64,000 bases of DNA from Azospirillum tabaci (GTDB taxonomy: Bacteria; Pseudomonadota; Alphaproteobacteria; Azospirillales; Azospirillaceae): the NCBI RefSeq assembly GCF_014596085.1, contig NZ_JACCJY010000008.1:62001-126000 (forward strand), written 5' to 3'. The translations under genes were made by a program, and so were the position numbers. Shown here in pieces: positions 1-7,654 of the stretch. Numbering within the stretch: the first letter of the stretch is position 1; each line of letters opens with the position of its first letter. The notes below the pieces were generated by a model that saw only the letters and a program-made list of their open reading frames with translations, did not search any database and was not told the DNA's origin.

Positions 1-560
1 GCAATGGTCCAGCCGTCCGCCCGCACCAGCCGCCCGATGCGCCCGTACAGCGTGGCGCCGGGGGACACGCGCCCCTCCGGGGCCCAGGCCTCGGCGGCGG
101 GGGCGGCCAACAGGCCCGACACCTCCACCGAAAAGACGACGCCGTTGCGGGTCAGCAGGCGCCCGAAGGGCTCCGTTCCCTCCTGAAGCTGTTCGGCGAA
201 GGCCGCGGGAAAGCCGTCGAGCGCGATGCGGATGCTCGCCAGTTCCACCGGCAGCGCGTCCGGCCCGACCGTCAATACGATGTCGCGAAGCAGCGCCGCC
301 CCGCTCGGCTCCGTCCGCTGGCGCAGCACCCGCACGCCCACCGGCTCGCCCCACCGCTCCGACAGGACGGCGGTCATGCCACGGTCGTGGTCGAGCAACG
401 CCCGATAGGGCGCCGGGACCGCGGCGGCGGGCAGCGTGGACAGCGCCCGCGCTCCGGCCCCCCATCCCACCGTCAGCGCCCGCGCGCGCGCCAGGACGGA
501 ACCGGAATCGTCCACGGGGGAACAGCCGGCGGCGGAGGCGGACGAAAAGGAAGGCTTCAT
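1..560 (-). CDS. Chorismate lyase-like (DUF98 type) protein, C-terminus beyond window
   Basis: The reverse strand is open from an ATG at 560 to the left edge, so the C-terminus is missing. The translation carries the signature LLDHDRGMT about residue 60, then a segment with PVELASIRIALDGFP and, near the cut, LYGRIGRL. This order (HDR-M-T, PVE-aI-I-L-FP, LYGR) is what I remember of the chorismate pyruvate-lyase-like DUF98 family, which relates to UbiC. Enzymes of the UbiC fold split chorismate into 4-hydroxybenzoate and pyruvate, but many DUF98 members have no proven activity. The gene points away from trxC, with about 246 bases between. Base use is normal for the window. The family call is from memory of motifs and is moderate. 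Confidence 0.6.
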   Translation of the reverse strand, partial: MKPSFSSASAAGCSPVDDSGSVLARARALTVGWGAGARALSTLPAAAVPAPYRALLDHDRGMTAVLSERWGEPVGVRVLRQRTEPSGAALLRDIVLTVGPDALPVELASIRIALDGFPAAFAEQLQEGTEPFGRLLTRNGVVFSVEVSGLLAAPAAEAWAPEGRVSPGATLYGRIGRLVRADGWTI

Positions 561-806
561 TCGGAGTCGCGGTTCTGCGGAAGGATGTGGGCGGAAGGAC
601 TTGACCGCTCCCGGCGGGGGCAGCGGCCACGGGCCGGCATTCTAGGAACAGCGCACCGCCAACCGCAATGCCGAAGGCGCACATCCCTGCGTCGTGCCAT
701 CCCCTTGACCCCGCAATGAAAAGGGCCGCCGCCCGCCTCTTGCGCCTGCCGCGCGCTGCATTAGATCACGCTCATAAAGACGCCCGTCCTGGAGGAAAGC
801 CGCGCC

Positions 807-1256
807 ATGTCCGATCTTCTGCACGTCGCCTGCCCGAACTGCGACACCCTGAACCGCATGCCGCGCGGACGCCTGGACCAGCCCGGCGCCGGGAAATGCG
901 GCCGTTGCGGGCAACCGCTGTTCCAGGGCAAGCCGATCGCGCTGACCGCCGCCCGCTTCACCGCCCAGGCGGAGCGCAGCGACCTGCCGCTGCTCATCGA
1001 CTTCTGGGCGGAGTGGTGCGGACCGTGCCGAATGATGGCCCCGGTCTTCGAACAGGCGGCCGGCCGGTTGGAACCCCATGTCCGCCTCGCCAAGGTCAAC
1101 ACCGAGGCCGCACCCGATCTGGCCGCCCGCTTCGGCGTGCGCAGCATTCCGACCCTCGTTCTGGTCCACCATGGGCGCGAGGTGGCGCGCACCGCCGGGG
1201 CGATGCCGCTGCCTGCCCTGCTCGGCTGGGTGCGGCAGGCCATGGCGGCCGTCTGA
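807..1256 (+). CDS. trxC: Thioredoxin 2 (zinc-ribbon thioredoxin)
   Basis: A 149-residue cytoplasmic disulfide reductase. The N-terminal 30 residues hold two CxxC pairs (CPNC and CGRC) that form the zinc ribbon typical of TrxC. The thioredoxin fold follows with the active site WCGPC near residue 71 and the cis-proline motif SIPT near residue 115. Length agrees with TrxC (about 140-150). The ATG at 807 follows a GGAGG-type ribosome site at 791-795. TrxC reduces protein disulfides using thioredoxin reductase and is often linked to oxidative stress. It is convergent with the response regulator, only 3 bases separating the stop codons, so the two genes probably do not share a transcript. The neighbouring sulfur genes make a thiol-redox theme plausible, but that is inference. 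Confidence 0.93.
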   Translation: MSDLLHVACPNCDTLNRMPRGRLDQPGAGKCGRCGQPLFQGKPIALTAARFTAQAERSDLPLLIDFWAEWCGPCRMMAPVFEQAAGRLEPHVRLAKVNTEAAPDLAARFGVRSIPTLVLVHHGREVARTAGAMPLPALLGWVRQAMAAV

Positions 1257-1259
1257 CCA

Positions 1260-1871
1260 TTATTCCGCTTCCAGAAGCAGCCGGGTCAGGTCGGAGACGG
1301 AGGCGACCTCCAGCTTGTCCATGACATTGTGGCGGTGCACCTCCACCGTCTTCAGGCTGAGGTTGATCTCCGCCGCAATCACCTTGTTCGGCTTGCCCTG
1401 CACCACCAGATCGGCGACCTGCCGCTCCCGCGGGGTCAGACGGCCCAGCAGGGAGCGGACAAGGGCCTTGCGCGCCTGCGCCTCCCACGCCCGACGGGAC
1501 GTCTCCAGCGCCTCGTGCACCCGGTCGAGGAGAAGCTGGTCGTTGAAGGGCTTCTCGATGAAGTCCACCGCCCCGGCGCGGAAGGCGCGGGCGGCCATCG
1601 GCACGTCGCCGTGGCCGGTGATGACCACGACGGCCAGGACGGAACCGGCGCGGGTCAGCGTGTCCTGCAACTCCAGCCCGCTCATCCCCGGCATGCGCAC
1701 GTCGGTGACGAGACAGCCGGGCCGGTCGGTGCGGACGGCGCGCAGGAACTCCTCGCCGGAACCAAAGGACTCCACCGCCACGCCCAGCGACCCGATCAGC
1801 CAGCCCAGCGAATGGCGCATCGCCGGATCGTCGTCCACCACGTAAACGGTGCGGGCCGCGTCAGCCTGCAT
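1260..1871 (-). CDS. ttrR: TtrR/FixJ-type response regulator
   Basis: 203 residues: a CheY-like receiver (about 1-125; acidic pocket VVDDD near 11-15, phospho-acceptor Asp57 in LVTDVRMPG, Lys in EKPF near 108) followed by a LuxR-type HTH (about 140-200, LTPRERQVADLVVQGKPNKVIA then KTVEVH). This is the FixJ/TtrR architecture. The start overlaps the end of the upstream histidine kinase by 11 bases, so the pair is translationally coupled. The kinase has a TtrS-like periplasmic domain, which makes the tetrathionate response the best guess; the candidate target operon is the ttrBCA-like set at 49.0-54.0 kb. Family is certain; the TtrR role is inferred. Confidence 0.85.
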   Translation of the reverse strand: MQADAARTVYVVDDDPAMRHSLGWLIGSLGVAVESFGSGEEFLRAVRTDRPGCLVTDVRMPGMSGLELQDTLTRAGSVLAVVVITGHGDVPMAARAFRAGAVDFIEKPFNDQLLLDRVHEALETSRRAWEAQARKALVRSLLGRLTPRERQVADLVVQGKPNKVIAAEINLSLKTVEVHRHNVMDKLEVASVSDLTRLLLEAE

Positions 1872-3717
1872 TGACCTTTTCCTCCGCTGCGGGCAGGACG
1901 AGGCGCACCACGGTGCCCCCGCCCGGATGATCGGTGGCCCAGAGGTGGCCGCCGTGGCTTTCCACGATGGTCCGGCAGATCGACAGCCCCAGCCCCATGC
2001 CGCCGGGCTTGGTGGTGAAGAAGGGATCGAACAGGCGCGCCCGCGCGTCCTCCGACAACCCGTGTCCGCGGTCGGCCACGGCGATCTCCACCCGCCCCTC
2101 CGCGTCCAGCCCGGTCCGCACGGTGACGCTGCGTCCCTCCCCCGCCTCCTTGCCGTCCGCCGGACTGTCCATCGCGTCCAGCGCGTTCTTGACGAGGTTC
2201 AGAACGACCTGCTCGATCTGCACCCGGTCGGCCAGGACCGGCGGCAGGCCGGCGGCCAGAGTGCGGGTGACCGGGATGTTGCCGCTGCGCGCCCGCCCCT
2301 CGCAGAGCTGCAGCGCCGCCTCCACCGCGCCGTTGACGTCGGCCGGCTCCAACTGGACGGCGCGCTTGCGCACGAAGTCGCGGATGCGGGCGATGATCTG
2401 CCCGGCACGGTCGGCCTGGGCGGCGATGGCGCGGGACGCCTCCGCGAACTCCGCGGCGCTGCCCACCCCCGCCTCCAGCCGCCGCGTGCAGCCGCGCGCG
2501 TAATTGGCGATGGCGCCCAGCGGCTGGTTCAGCTCATGCGCGATGTTGCTGGCCATCTCGCCGAGGATGGAGAGGCGGGCGACGTGGTCCATCTCCTTCT
2601 GCCGTTCCCGCGCGGTGTCCTCGGCGCGGCGGCGCTCGGCCATCTCGCGGCGCAGCTCGCGGTTGGCCGCGCGCAGCTCGGCGGTGCGCACCTTGATGAG
2701 ATGCTCGACCCGCAGCGAATGGACCGCCCACCACAGCAGGGCCAGCGCCGCCAGCGCCAGCCAGTGCCAATGCTCCCGCGCGAGGTCGAGAAGGGTGACG
2801 TCGCGCAGATGCTCGTAGGGGCCGATGCGCAGGCTGCGGAACAGGCCATGGACCGGCTGGTAGTCCATCGGCACCGTCCAGCCCTCGTAGCCGCCGGCCA
2901 GCGCCGCCGGATGGCGTTCCGGCATCTGGAACAGCGCGACCACCACCGCCTTCGCCAGATCCTCCGGCGTTTCGGCCAGCCGGGCGAGCGGCCAGTCGGG
3001 GTAGAGGCCGGTGGACAGGGCGCAGCCGAACCCCGGCTCCGTCCGCGCGCCAACGACCAGGAAACCCGCGCGGTCGAGGTGGCCTTCCTGGGCCAGTTCC
3101 TCCAGCACGCAGGCGCGCAGAACGCCAGCGTCCACCGCGCCGTCGCGGACGGCGAAGGCGACGCGGTCCACGGGGAAACCGGAGAAGCGCAGTTCCTTCA
3201 AGTCGGCGTAGGGATCGACCCCGGCCGTCAGCATCGCGCCCCAGGCAACCTGGAAGCCGCCGAAGGCGTCGGGGTCCACCGCCATCACAGACTTGCCCTT
3301 GAGGTCGGCGAGGCTGCGGATGTCGTCGCGCCCGGCCCGGACGATCAGCGCCGATCCCACCGCCGCCCCCGACGCGCCGGAGCGGGAGGAATGGAGCGTG
3401 GCAATGCGGGTGACGCCGTGACGGGCCTCCAGTTCCACATAATTGCCGGTGTTGGTCAGAACGAAATCGACGCTGCCGGCGGCCACCGCCGCGTCCATGC
3501 CCGGCAGGTCGAGCGGCACCATCTCCGCCCCGCGCTGCGGAAAGCGGTCCGCCAGATAACGGACGGTCGGTTCCCAGACGGCGTTGGCGTGGTCGCCGCC
3601 GCGGTAGGCCAGCACGCCGACGCGGATCGGCGGCTCCGCCGCCCGGGCGGGAAGCCCGGCGGAGAGCGCCCCCAGCAGCGCTAGCATCAGGCAACCCGGG
3701 CGGACCGTGAACCGCAT
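1861..3717 (-). CDS. ttrS: TtrS-like sensor histidine kinase with PhnD-type periplasmic domain
   Basis: 618 residues. A signal peptide (about 1-26, ending ARA) leads into a periplasmic substrate-binding domain of the PhnD/phosphonate type (about 30-290, opening with IRVGVLAYRGGD). One membrane segment follows near 315-332 (WLALAALALLWWAV), then a coiled-coil linker and a kinase core. His394 lies in HELNQPLG; N box NLVKNALDAM near 520; ATP lid GMGLGLSICR near 585. This fused binding-protein/kinase plan is that of TtrS, which senses tetrathionate in enteric bacteria. ATG at 3717 has an AAGGA ribosome site at 3724-3728. It is co-transcribed with the response regulator. Ligand identity cannot be read from the sequence; other sulfur oxyanions are possible. 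Confidence 0.82.
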   Translation of the reverse strand: MRFTVRPGCLMLALLGALSAGLPARAAEPPIRVGVLAYRGGDHANAVWEPTVRYLADRFPQRGAEMVPLDLPGMDAAVAAGSVDFVLTNTGNYVELEARHGVTRIATLHSSRSGASGAAVGSALIVRAGRDDIRSLADLKGKSVMAVDPDAFGGFQVAWGAMLTAGVDPYADLKELRFSGFPVDRVAFAVRDGAVDAGVLRACVLEELAQEGHLDRAGFLVVGARTEPGFGCALSTGLYPDWPLARLAETPEDLAKAVVVALFQMPERHPAALAGGYEGWTVPMDYQPVHGLFRSLRIGPYEHLRDVTLLDLAREHWHWLALAALALLWWAVHSLRVEHLIKVRTAELRAANRELRREMAERRRAEDTARERQKEMDHVARLSILGEMASNIAHELNQPLGAIANYARGCTRRLEAGVGSAAEFAEASRAIAAQADRAGQIIARIRDFVRKRAVQLEPADVNGAVEAALQLCEGRARSGNIPVTRTLAAGLPPVLADRVQIEQVVLNLVKNALDAMDSPADGKEAGEGRSVTVRTGLDAEGRVEIAVADRGHGLSEDARARLFDPFFTTKPGGMGLGLSICRTIVESHGGHLWATDHPGGGTVVRLVLPAAEEKVNAG

Positions 3718-3821
3718 GGCATCCTTCGGACGGGTGAAGACGCGGGGAACCGCCGGAACGGCCCCCGACGCGCCGCATACACCCTTACGCTGCCGCTTTC
3801 AATCCGCCTGGCCACACGCGC

Positions 3822-4025
3822 TCAGGGGAAGGCGACGCCGGGGCGCAGCCCGATCCGCTTCAGCACGATCGCCAGCGGACAGAAGCCGGTGAAGGCCGCC
3901 TGCAGCAGGTTGGCCCCGACGAAGGCGGTCAGCCACAGCCAGTTCGGGCCGTGAATCTGGGACAAGGCGAGGCTCAGCAGGATCATGGTTCCGGCGAAGG
4001 CCATGACGACGCGGTCGATGCTCAT
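3822..4025 (-). CDS. DUF2892 (YgaP-type) small inner-membrane protein
   Basis: 67 residues with two hydrophobic segments (about 6-24 and 30-50) and the motif [24 protein letters not shown], characteristic of the DUF2892 domain that also forms the membrane tail of the rhodanese YgaP. It sits divergently from the RND-remnant and rhodanese genes, sharing an AT-rich promoter at 4026-4108. In many proteobacteria DUF2892 proteins accompany rhodaneses and BigR/SqrR repressors in sulfide-detoxification sets, so a role with the nearby rhodanese is likely. A GAGGAG ribosome site precedes ATG 4025. Biochemical function of the stand-alone form is not known to me. Confidence 0.82.
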   Translation of the reverse strand: MSIDRVVMAFAGTMILLSLALSQIHGPNWLWLTAFVGANLLQAAFTGFCPLAIVLKRIGLRPGVAFP

Positions 4026-4083
4026 GATGCGGTCTCCTCTGTGCCGGTTCGGGGTGGCGGTTGGGTCATTTCATTCGTTGACA

Positions 4084-4102
4084 CTAATTTAGTAACTTCT
4101 AA
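4084..4102. promoter_or_regulatory. AT-rich operator-like element, site 1
   Basis: In an otherwise GC-rich window this divergent promoter holds a run of A/T. Read on the minus strand it is TTAGAAGTTACTAAATTAG. It shares the pattern TTAGA-(6 bases)-T-(A-rich) with the element at 5168-5187 in front of the BigR-like gene. A shared binding site for that ArsR-family repressor is the simplest reading. This is inference from similarity of two sites only. Confidence 0.45.
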
Positions 4103-4156
4103 AATAATATGTCAAGACACCCAGAGCCCCGTTCTTCCCGTGTGAAGTGGCCCGCC

Positions 4157-4390
4157 ATGCCCCGTTCCCTCCTCCCACGCTCGCCGGCCCGCGCGGCGCT
4201 GTTCGCCGTCGCCGCGATGATCGGCGCCGCCTTCATCCTGACCGACCCGATCTTCCAGGGGCTGGCGATCTCGCTGCTGTTCGGGCTGTTCAGTTCGACC
4301 CTCCTGATGGTGCTGGCGATCCCGGCGATCTGCATCGTCCTGCGCGGGAACGCCGCCGACCATCGTGACCGTTCCAACATCCAGGGATGA
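4157..4390 (+). pseudogene. C-terminal remnant of an RND efflux permease
   Basis: 77 residues from ATG 4157 (an earlier in-frame ATG at 4109 lies inside the AT-rich promoter). The core GAAFILTDPIFQGLAISL followed by a second helix SSTLLMVLAIPAI matches what I recall of the last two membrane helices of RND permeases (ILTDPIFQGLA...STLLT...IP). A real permease has about 1,000-1,050 residues, so over 90% is absent and no other part is visible upstream. The stop codon overlaps the rhodanese start (ATGA at 4387-4390), so the fragment is still translated in an operon frame. It may be a decayed gene or a short membrane protein kept for another use. Confidence 0.6.
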
Positions 4391-4767
4391 CCATGCTCAA
4401 GACCCTTCTTTCCTTTCTCGGCCTGAACCGGAGCGCCAACGCCATGAGCGGCCAGATCAAGACCGTCGACGCCACCACCGTCATGGACTGGCTGAAGGAC
4501 GGCTCGGCGGTGATCGTCGATGTCCGCGAACCGCACGAGCACCGCGCCGGCCACATCCCCGGCGCCACGCTGGTGCCGCTGTCGCAGTTCGACCCGGCCC
4601 GCGTGCCGGACGCGACGGGCAAGCATCTCGTCTTCCATTGCCAGAGCGGGCGGCGCTGCGGCCCGGCGTCGGCCAGGATGGCGGCCGGCGGCTACACTGG
4701 AGACATCCATCGGCTGAACGGCGGCATGGCCGCCTGGATGGCCGCATCCGGCCCGGTCGAACGCTGA
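4387..4767 (+). CDS. Rhodanese-like sulfurtransferase
   Basis: 126 residues, single rhodanese domain (about 24-120). The active-site loop is CQSGRRC with catalytic Cys85; the CH2A-like element VIVDVREPHEHRAGHIPGA lies near 42-60 and the C-terminal element LNGGMAAW near 107. Such proteins move sulfane sulfur between thiols. The first 20 residues are hydrophobic (TLLSFLGL), perhaps a membrane-facing helix. It starts inside the stop codon of the RND remnant and converges with the BigR-like gene, ten bases between ends. With the DUF2892 protein and the repressor it forms a small sulfide/persulfide response set. Substrate unknown. Confidence 0.88.
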   Translation: MTMLKTLLSFLGLNRSANAMSGQIKTVDATTVMDWLKDGSAVIVDVREPHEHRAGHIPGATLVPLSQFDPARVPDATGKHLVFHCQSGRRCGPASARMAAGGYTGDIHRLNGGMAAWMAASGPVER

Positions 4768-4777
4768 GAGGAGGACA

Positions 4778-5161
4778 TCAGGGCATTGGGTCCGCGTCGG
4801 CCACGCAGCGCGCGCCGACGCAGAGCTGCCGGTACAACTCCGGCAGAATCGGACGCACCCGGTCCGACCCGATGCGGTAGTGGATCGAGGTGCCGTCCCG
4901 CCGGGTGGCGACCAACCCCTCGTCCCGCAGTTTGGCGAGATGCTGGGACAGGTTCGACTGCGACAGGCCGAGCCGCCGCGCGAGGCCGCCCACCGGCACC
5001 TCCCCATCCAGCAGGCTGCACAGGATCATCAGCCGGTGCCGGCCGGCGATGGAGCGCAGGAAGGCTTCCGCCTCGGCGGCCCGAGCTTCCAGCTCGGCGG
5101 GGTCGAGCGGCGGCTCGATGAATGGCTCGGTGGATGGCTCGGTGGACGACATGGGCCTCAT
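4778..5161 (-). CDS. ArsR-family repressor of BigR/SqrR type
   Basis: 127 residues with a winged helix (about 32-110; recognition region LSQSNLSQHLAKL, wing RRDGTSIHYRI). Cys48 in LMILC and Cys114 in YRQLC sit where BigR and SqrR carry the cysteine pair that forms a disulfide or polysulfide bridge in response to sulfide; Cys119 is an extra one. The N-terminal 25 residues are an acidic, proline-rich tail with a repeated TEP motif. It converges on the rhodanese gene and has its own AT-rich promoter at 5162-5200. Repression of the DUF2892/rhodanese promoter is inferred from the shared element. A metal sensor is less likely because the usual ELCVCDL metal motif is absent. Confidence 0.85.
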   Translation of the reverse strand: MRPMSSTEPSTEPFIEPPLDPAELEARAAEAEAFLRSIAGRHRLMILCSLLDGEVPVGGLARRLGLSQSNLSQHLAKLRDEGLVATRRDGTSIHYRIGSDRVRPILPELYRQLCVGARCVADADPMP

Positions 5162-5167
5162 CCGCCC

Positions 5168-5187
5168 TTAAAATAAGATATCTCTAA
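5168..5187. promoter_or_regulatory. AT-rich operator-like element, site 2 (BigR-like gene promoter)
   Basis: Located 7 bases upstream of the repressor ATG (5161). Contains the palindromic core AGATATCT inside a longer A/T run. On the minus strand it reads TTAGAGATATCTTATTTTAA, aligning with site 1 at 4084-4102. The position would allow autorepression. Confidence 0.45.
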
Positions 5188-5337
5188 TTTTTAGGCTGAC
5201 TCCCGCCGAGCAAGCGGATTGTGATCGGTCTTCCTGAACCGCGGTTGAACGCCCCGTTCAGACGAGGCTCAGCCGCGCCTTGCCATGATCCCTCCTGTTC
5301 GGGCGGACCTCCCGCCCCTTGCGATGGAGACAGGATC

Positions 5338-5817
5338 ATGCGCCGTTCCACCACCCTCCCCGTCCTTGCCGCTCCCGCTCTGGCCGCGGCCGTCGCCGTC
5401 CTTCTGTCCGGCCCCGCCGACGCCGGCGAGCGGCACCGCACGGTCCAGGCCGCCTCGCCGCAGCCGGTCGCCGAGGTGCTGCGAACCGGGGGCGGGACCG
5501 TCTCCGGGTCGGTCGCCGCGGTGGGCGTCAACTGGATGACCGTTCAGGACGACAGCGCCCGGACGGATGTCAGGGTGCGCGGCCTCCTGCCGGAAGGCAT
5601 CGAGCCGGGCGCTCCCATCACCGTCACCGGACGTGTCCGCAAGGGCGGGCTGATGGCCAGCGAGATCATCCTCGCCGATGGCTCCCTGCACCGGCCGTCC
5701 CGCGACCACGACGACGATCGACCGCGGAAAGCGTCCCACCCCGGGATTAAAAGGCCCTCCCGGAACGAAAACGGAGCAGGAATTCGGGAAAATCCAGTCC
5801 ACGGGGTGGAGACGTGA
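5338..5817 (+). CDS. Secreted DUF5666-like OB-fold protein
   Basis: 159 residues from ATG 5338. A signal peptide (about 1-29, ending ADA) precedes a small beta-rich domain (about 47-115) with GTVSGSVAAVGVNWMTVQD, PGAPITVTGRVRKGGLMASEI, the pattern of DUF5666/bacterial OB-fold proteins. The C-terminal 45 residues are charged (RDHDDDRPRK) and probably disordered. Its stop codon overlaps the GTG start of the sigma factor (GTGA, 5814-5817), so it is the first gene of the sigma/anti-sigma operon and may be part of the envelope signal path. Function unknown. Confidence 0.7.
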   Translation: MRRSTTLPVLAAPALAAAVAVLLSGPADAGERHRTVQAASPQPVAEVLRTGGGTVSGSVAAVGVNWMTVQDDSARTDVRVRGLLPEGIEPGAPITVTGRVRKGGLMASEIILADGSLHRPSRDHDDDRPRKASHPGIKRPSRNENGAGIRENPVHGVET

Positions 5818-6332
5818 CGTTCAGCCTGCGCGATCAACTGTCGAATCAACTGCGCTCCCTGCGCCGCTACGCCCTCGCGCTGGCGCGCAACCGCGACGAC
5901 GCGGAGGATCTCGTGCAGGAGACGCTGGTGCGCGCCATCTCCGGCTCCCGGACCTTCCGGCCGAACGGCGACCTGCGGTCCTGGCTGTTCGGCATCCTGC
6001 ACAACGTCCACGTCAACGGGGTGCGGCGGGAGCAGGTGCGGGCGCGCGGCGCTTCGGCCATCGAGGCCATGACCTACGGGCAGATGCCGCCCAACCAGCC
6101 GGACCATGTCGAGCTGATGCGGACCATCGAGGCCTTCTCCACCCTTCCGGACGAGCAGCGCCGCGTCCTGACCCTCGTCGCCGTGGAGGGGATGAGCTAC
6201 CAGGAGGCCGCCCGCCAGCTGGACATCCCCCTCGGCACGCTGATGTCGCGCCTGGCCCGCGGGCGGGAGGCGCTGCGGGTGGAGATGGGCCACCGGGACC
6301 GCAACCAGACCGCCCTGCGGGCGGTGAGGTGA
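5814..6332 (+). CDS. ECF-type RNA polymerase sigma factor
   Basis: 172 residues, GTG start. Region 2 covers about 12-80 (RNRDDAEDLVQETLVRAI, then LRSWLFGILHNVHVN) and region 4 about 105-160 (LPDEQRRVLTLVAVEGMSYQEAARQLDIPLGTLMSRLARGR). This is a two-domain ECF sigma factor. It is followed 3 bases later by a membrane anti-sigma factor, the usual arrangement in which the sigma factor is held at the membrane until an envelope signal. Its upstream coupling to a secreted OB-fold protein is less usual. Target promoters cannot be named. Confidence 0.92.
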   Translation: MTFSLRDQLSNQLRSLRRYALALARNRDDAEDLVQETLVRAISGSRTFRPNGDLRSWLFGILHNVHVNGVRREQVRARGASAIEAMTYGQMPPNQPDHVELMRTIEAFSTLPDEQRRVLTLVAVEGMSYQEAARQLDIPLGTLMSRLARGREALRVEMGHRDRNQTALRAVR

Positions 6333-6335
6333 GCC

Positions 6336-7154
6336 ATGGGCAGCGATCCCATCAGCCTCAACCAGGACGCCGACCTGCATCTCTATATGGACGGCGAGAT
6401 GGAGCCGGCCCGCCGCGCCGCCTTCGAAGCGCAGTTGGCGGCCAACCCGGCCCTGGCCGCCAAGCTGAACGAGTATCGGCACCAGCAGGAGATGCTGAAG
6501 CTGGGTCTGGACATGATGGCCAGCGTTTCGGTGCAGGAGACCGAAACGCTGGCCGGGCGCCTGCGCTGGCGTCTGGACATGGACCGCTTCACCCGGCGGG
6601 TCGCCCCGCTGGCCGCCGCGATGCTGCTGGTCATGGGGGGATGGAGCCTGACCGTGTGGGTGCAGTCGGGCGGGGCCACCGGACCGCAACTGGCCGGCGA
6701 GGTCGATGACGTCCCCGCCTTCGCCGACGAGGCGGTGGAGGCGCATTCCAAGGCCGTCGCGCTCAACACGCTGCAGACGTCGCCGCCCCAGACGAACGTC
6801 ACGCCGGTTCCGGCGCAGACCGCCCAGGTGCCGCTGCCGGAGGGTCGCGGAATGACGGTGGCGCTTCCCGCCATCGGTTCGGAACTGACGCTGATCCGGG
6901 CCAGCATCGTGCCGTGGAACCATGGCACCGCTCTCCAGTTTCTCTACAGGGAACCGGACGGCGAACTGCTGACCCTGTTCGTCGCGTCCGGAGGCCCGGC
7001 GCAGGACGGCACCCTGCACACCGTCGTGCAGGACAGCCTGCGGCTCGTCTATTGGCGGGCCGGGCTGGTCGCTTACACCGTCACCGGCAACAAGGCCGAC
7101 GGCGATCTGCTGGCCGTCGCCAAGAAGATGGCGGACAGCATCCGCCGGTCCTGA
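6336..7154 (+). CDS. Membrane anti-sigma factor
   Basis: 272 residues. The N-terminal 60 residues carry an anti-sigma pattern (LHLYMDGEMEPARRAAFEAQLAANPALAAKLNEY), a single membrane helix lies at about 90-111 (VAPLAAAMLLVMGGWSLTVWV), and a 160-residue periplasmic part follows with a TP/Q-rich linker (about 145-165) and a beta-rich domain. The gene is coupled to the sigma factor. No HxxxCxxC zinc motif is present, so it is not a ZAS-type anti-sigma. The size of the periplasmic domain suggests a direct sensing role, which is inference. Confidence 0.82.
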   Translation: MGSDPISLNQDADLHLYMDGEMEPARRAAFEAQLAANPALAAKLNEYRHQQEMLKLGLDMMASVSVQETETLAGRLRWRLDMDRFTRRVAPLAAAMLLVMGGWSLTVWVQSGGATGPQLAGEVDDVPAFADEAVEAHSKAVALNTLQTSPPQTNVTPVPAQTAQVPLPEGRGMTVALPAIGSELTLIRASIVPWNHGTALQFLYREPDGELLTLFVASGGPAQDGTLHTVVQDSLRLVYWRAGLVAYTVTGNKADGDLLAVAKKMADSIRRS

Positions 7155-7225
7155 CACCGCCCCGCCCGGAACCCGCACCCTCATCCGCGCCGGGCGGAGC
7201 CCCACCAAGACTGTGGAGCCCAGCC

Positions 7226-7561
7226 ATGAGCCTGTACACCGATCCGGACGAGCGGAACGGCCATCCACTGGACATGGTCGAAACCTTCGTCGCCCGCGAG
7301 CATTGGGAACCGATCCTGCGGCAGGCCGCCTTCAACGGCATGGTGCTGGGCGCGGTCACCCTGTTCCTGGGGCTGGATGCGCTGCCCGGCCTCGCGATCA
7401 TCCACATCATCACCTTCGCGTCCGGCATGGCCCAGGGCTTCCTGGCGCTGCGCCTGGAGGAGAGCGGGCAGGACGAAGCCGCCGTCGCCGTGGGGCGCCG
7501 GTCGATGGCCGCCTTCCTGCTGGCCTCGGTCACGCTGCTCCTGATGCCGTTCGCAGCCTGA
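7226..7561 (+). CDS. Small membrane protein of unknown function
   Basis: 111 residues from ATG 7226. An N-terminal soluble stretch of 35 residues is followed by three hydrophobic segments (about 38-55, 60-75, 92-110). It lies 71 bases after the anti-sigma gene and in the same direction, so it may be the fourth gene of that operon. I do not recognise a family. Confidence 0.62.
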   Translation: MSLYTDPDERNGHPLDMVETFVAREHWEPILRQAAFNGMVLGAVTLFLGLDALPGLAIIHIITFASGMAQGFLALRLEESGQDEAAVAVGRRSMAAFLLASVTLLLMPFAA

Positions 7562-7654
7562 TCCGCGCAGAAGTCACGCGCCGAAGCGGCCGTTCCGTGT
7601 CATGGTCCCCGTCCCGCCGGGGACCTCCCCCGTGCGGGGATTTCAGGCCAGGGA

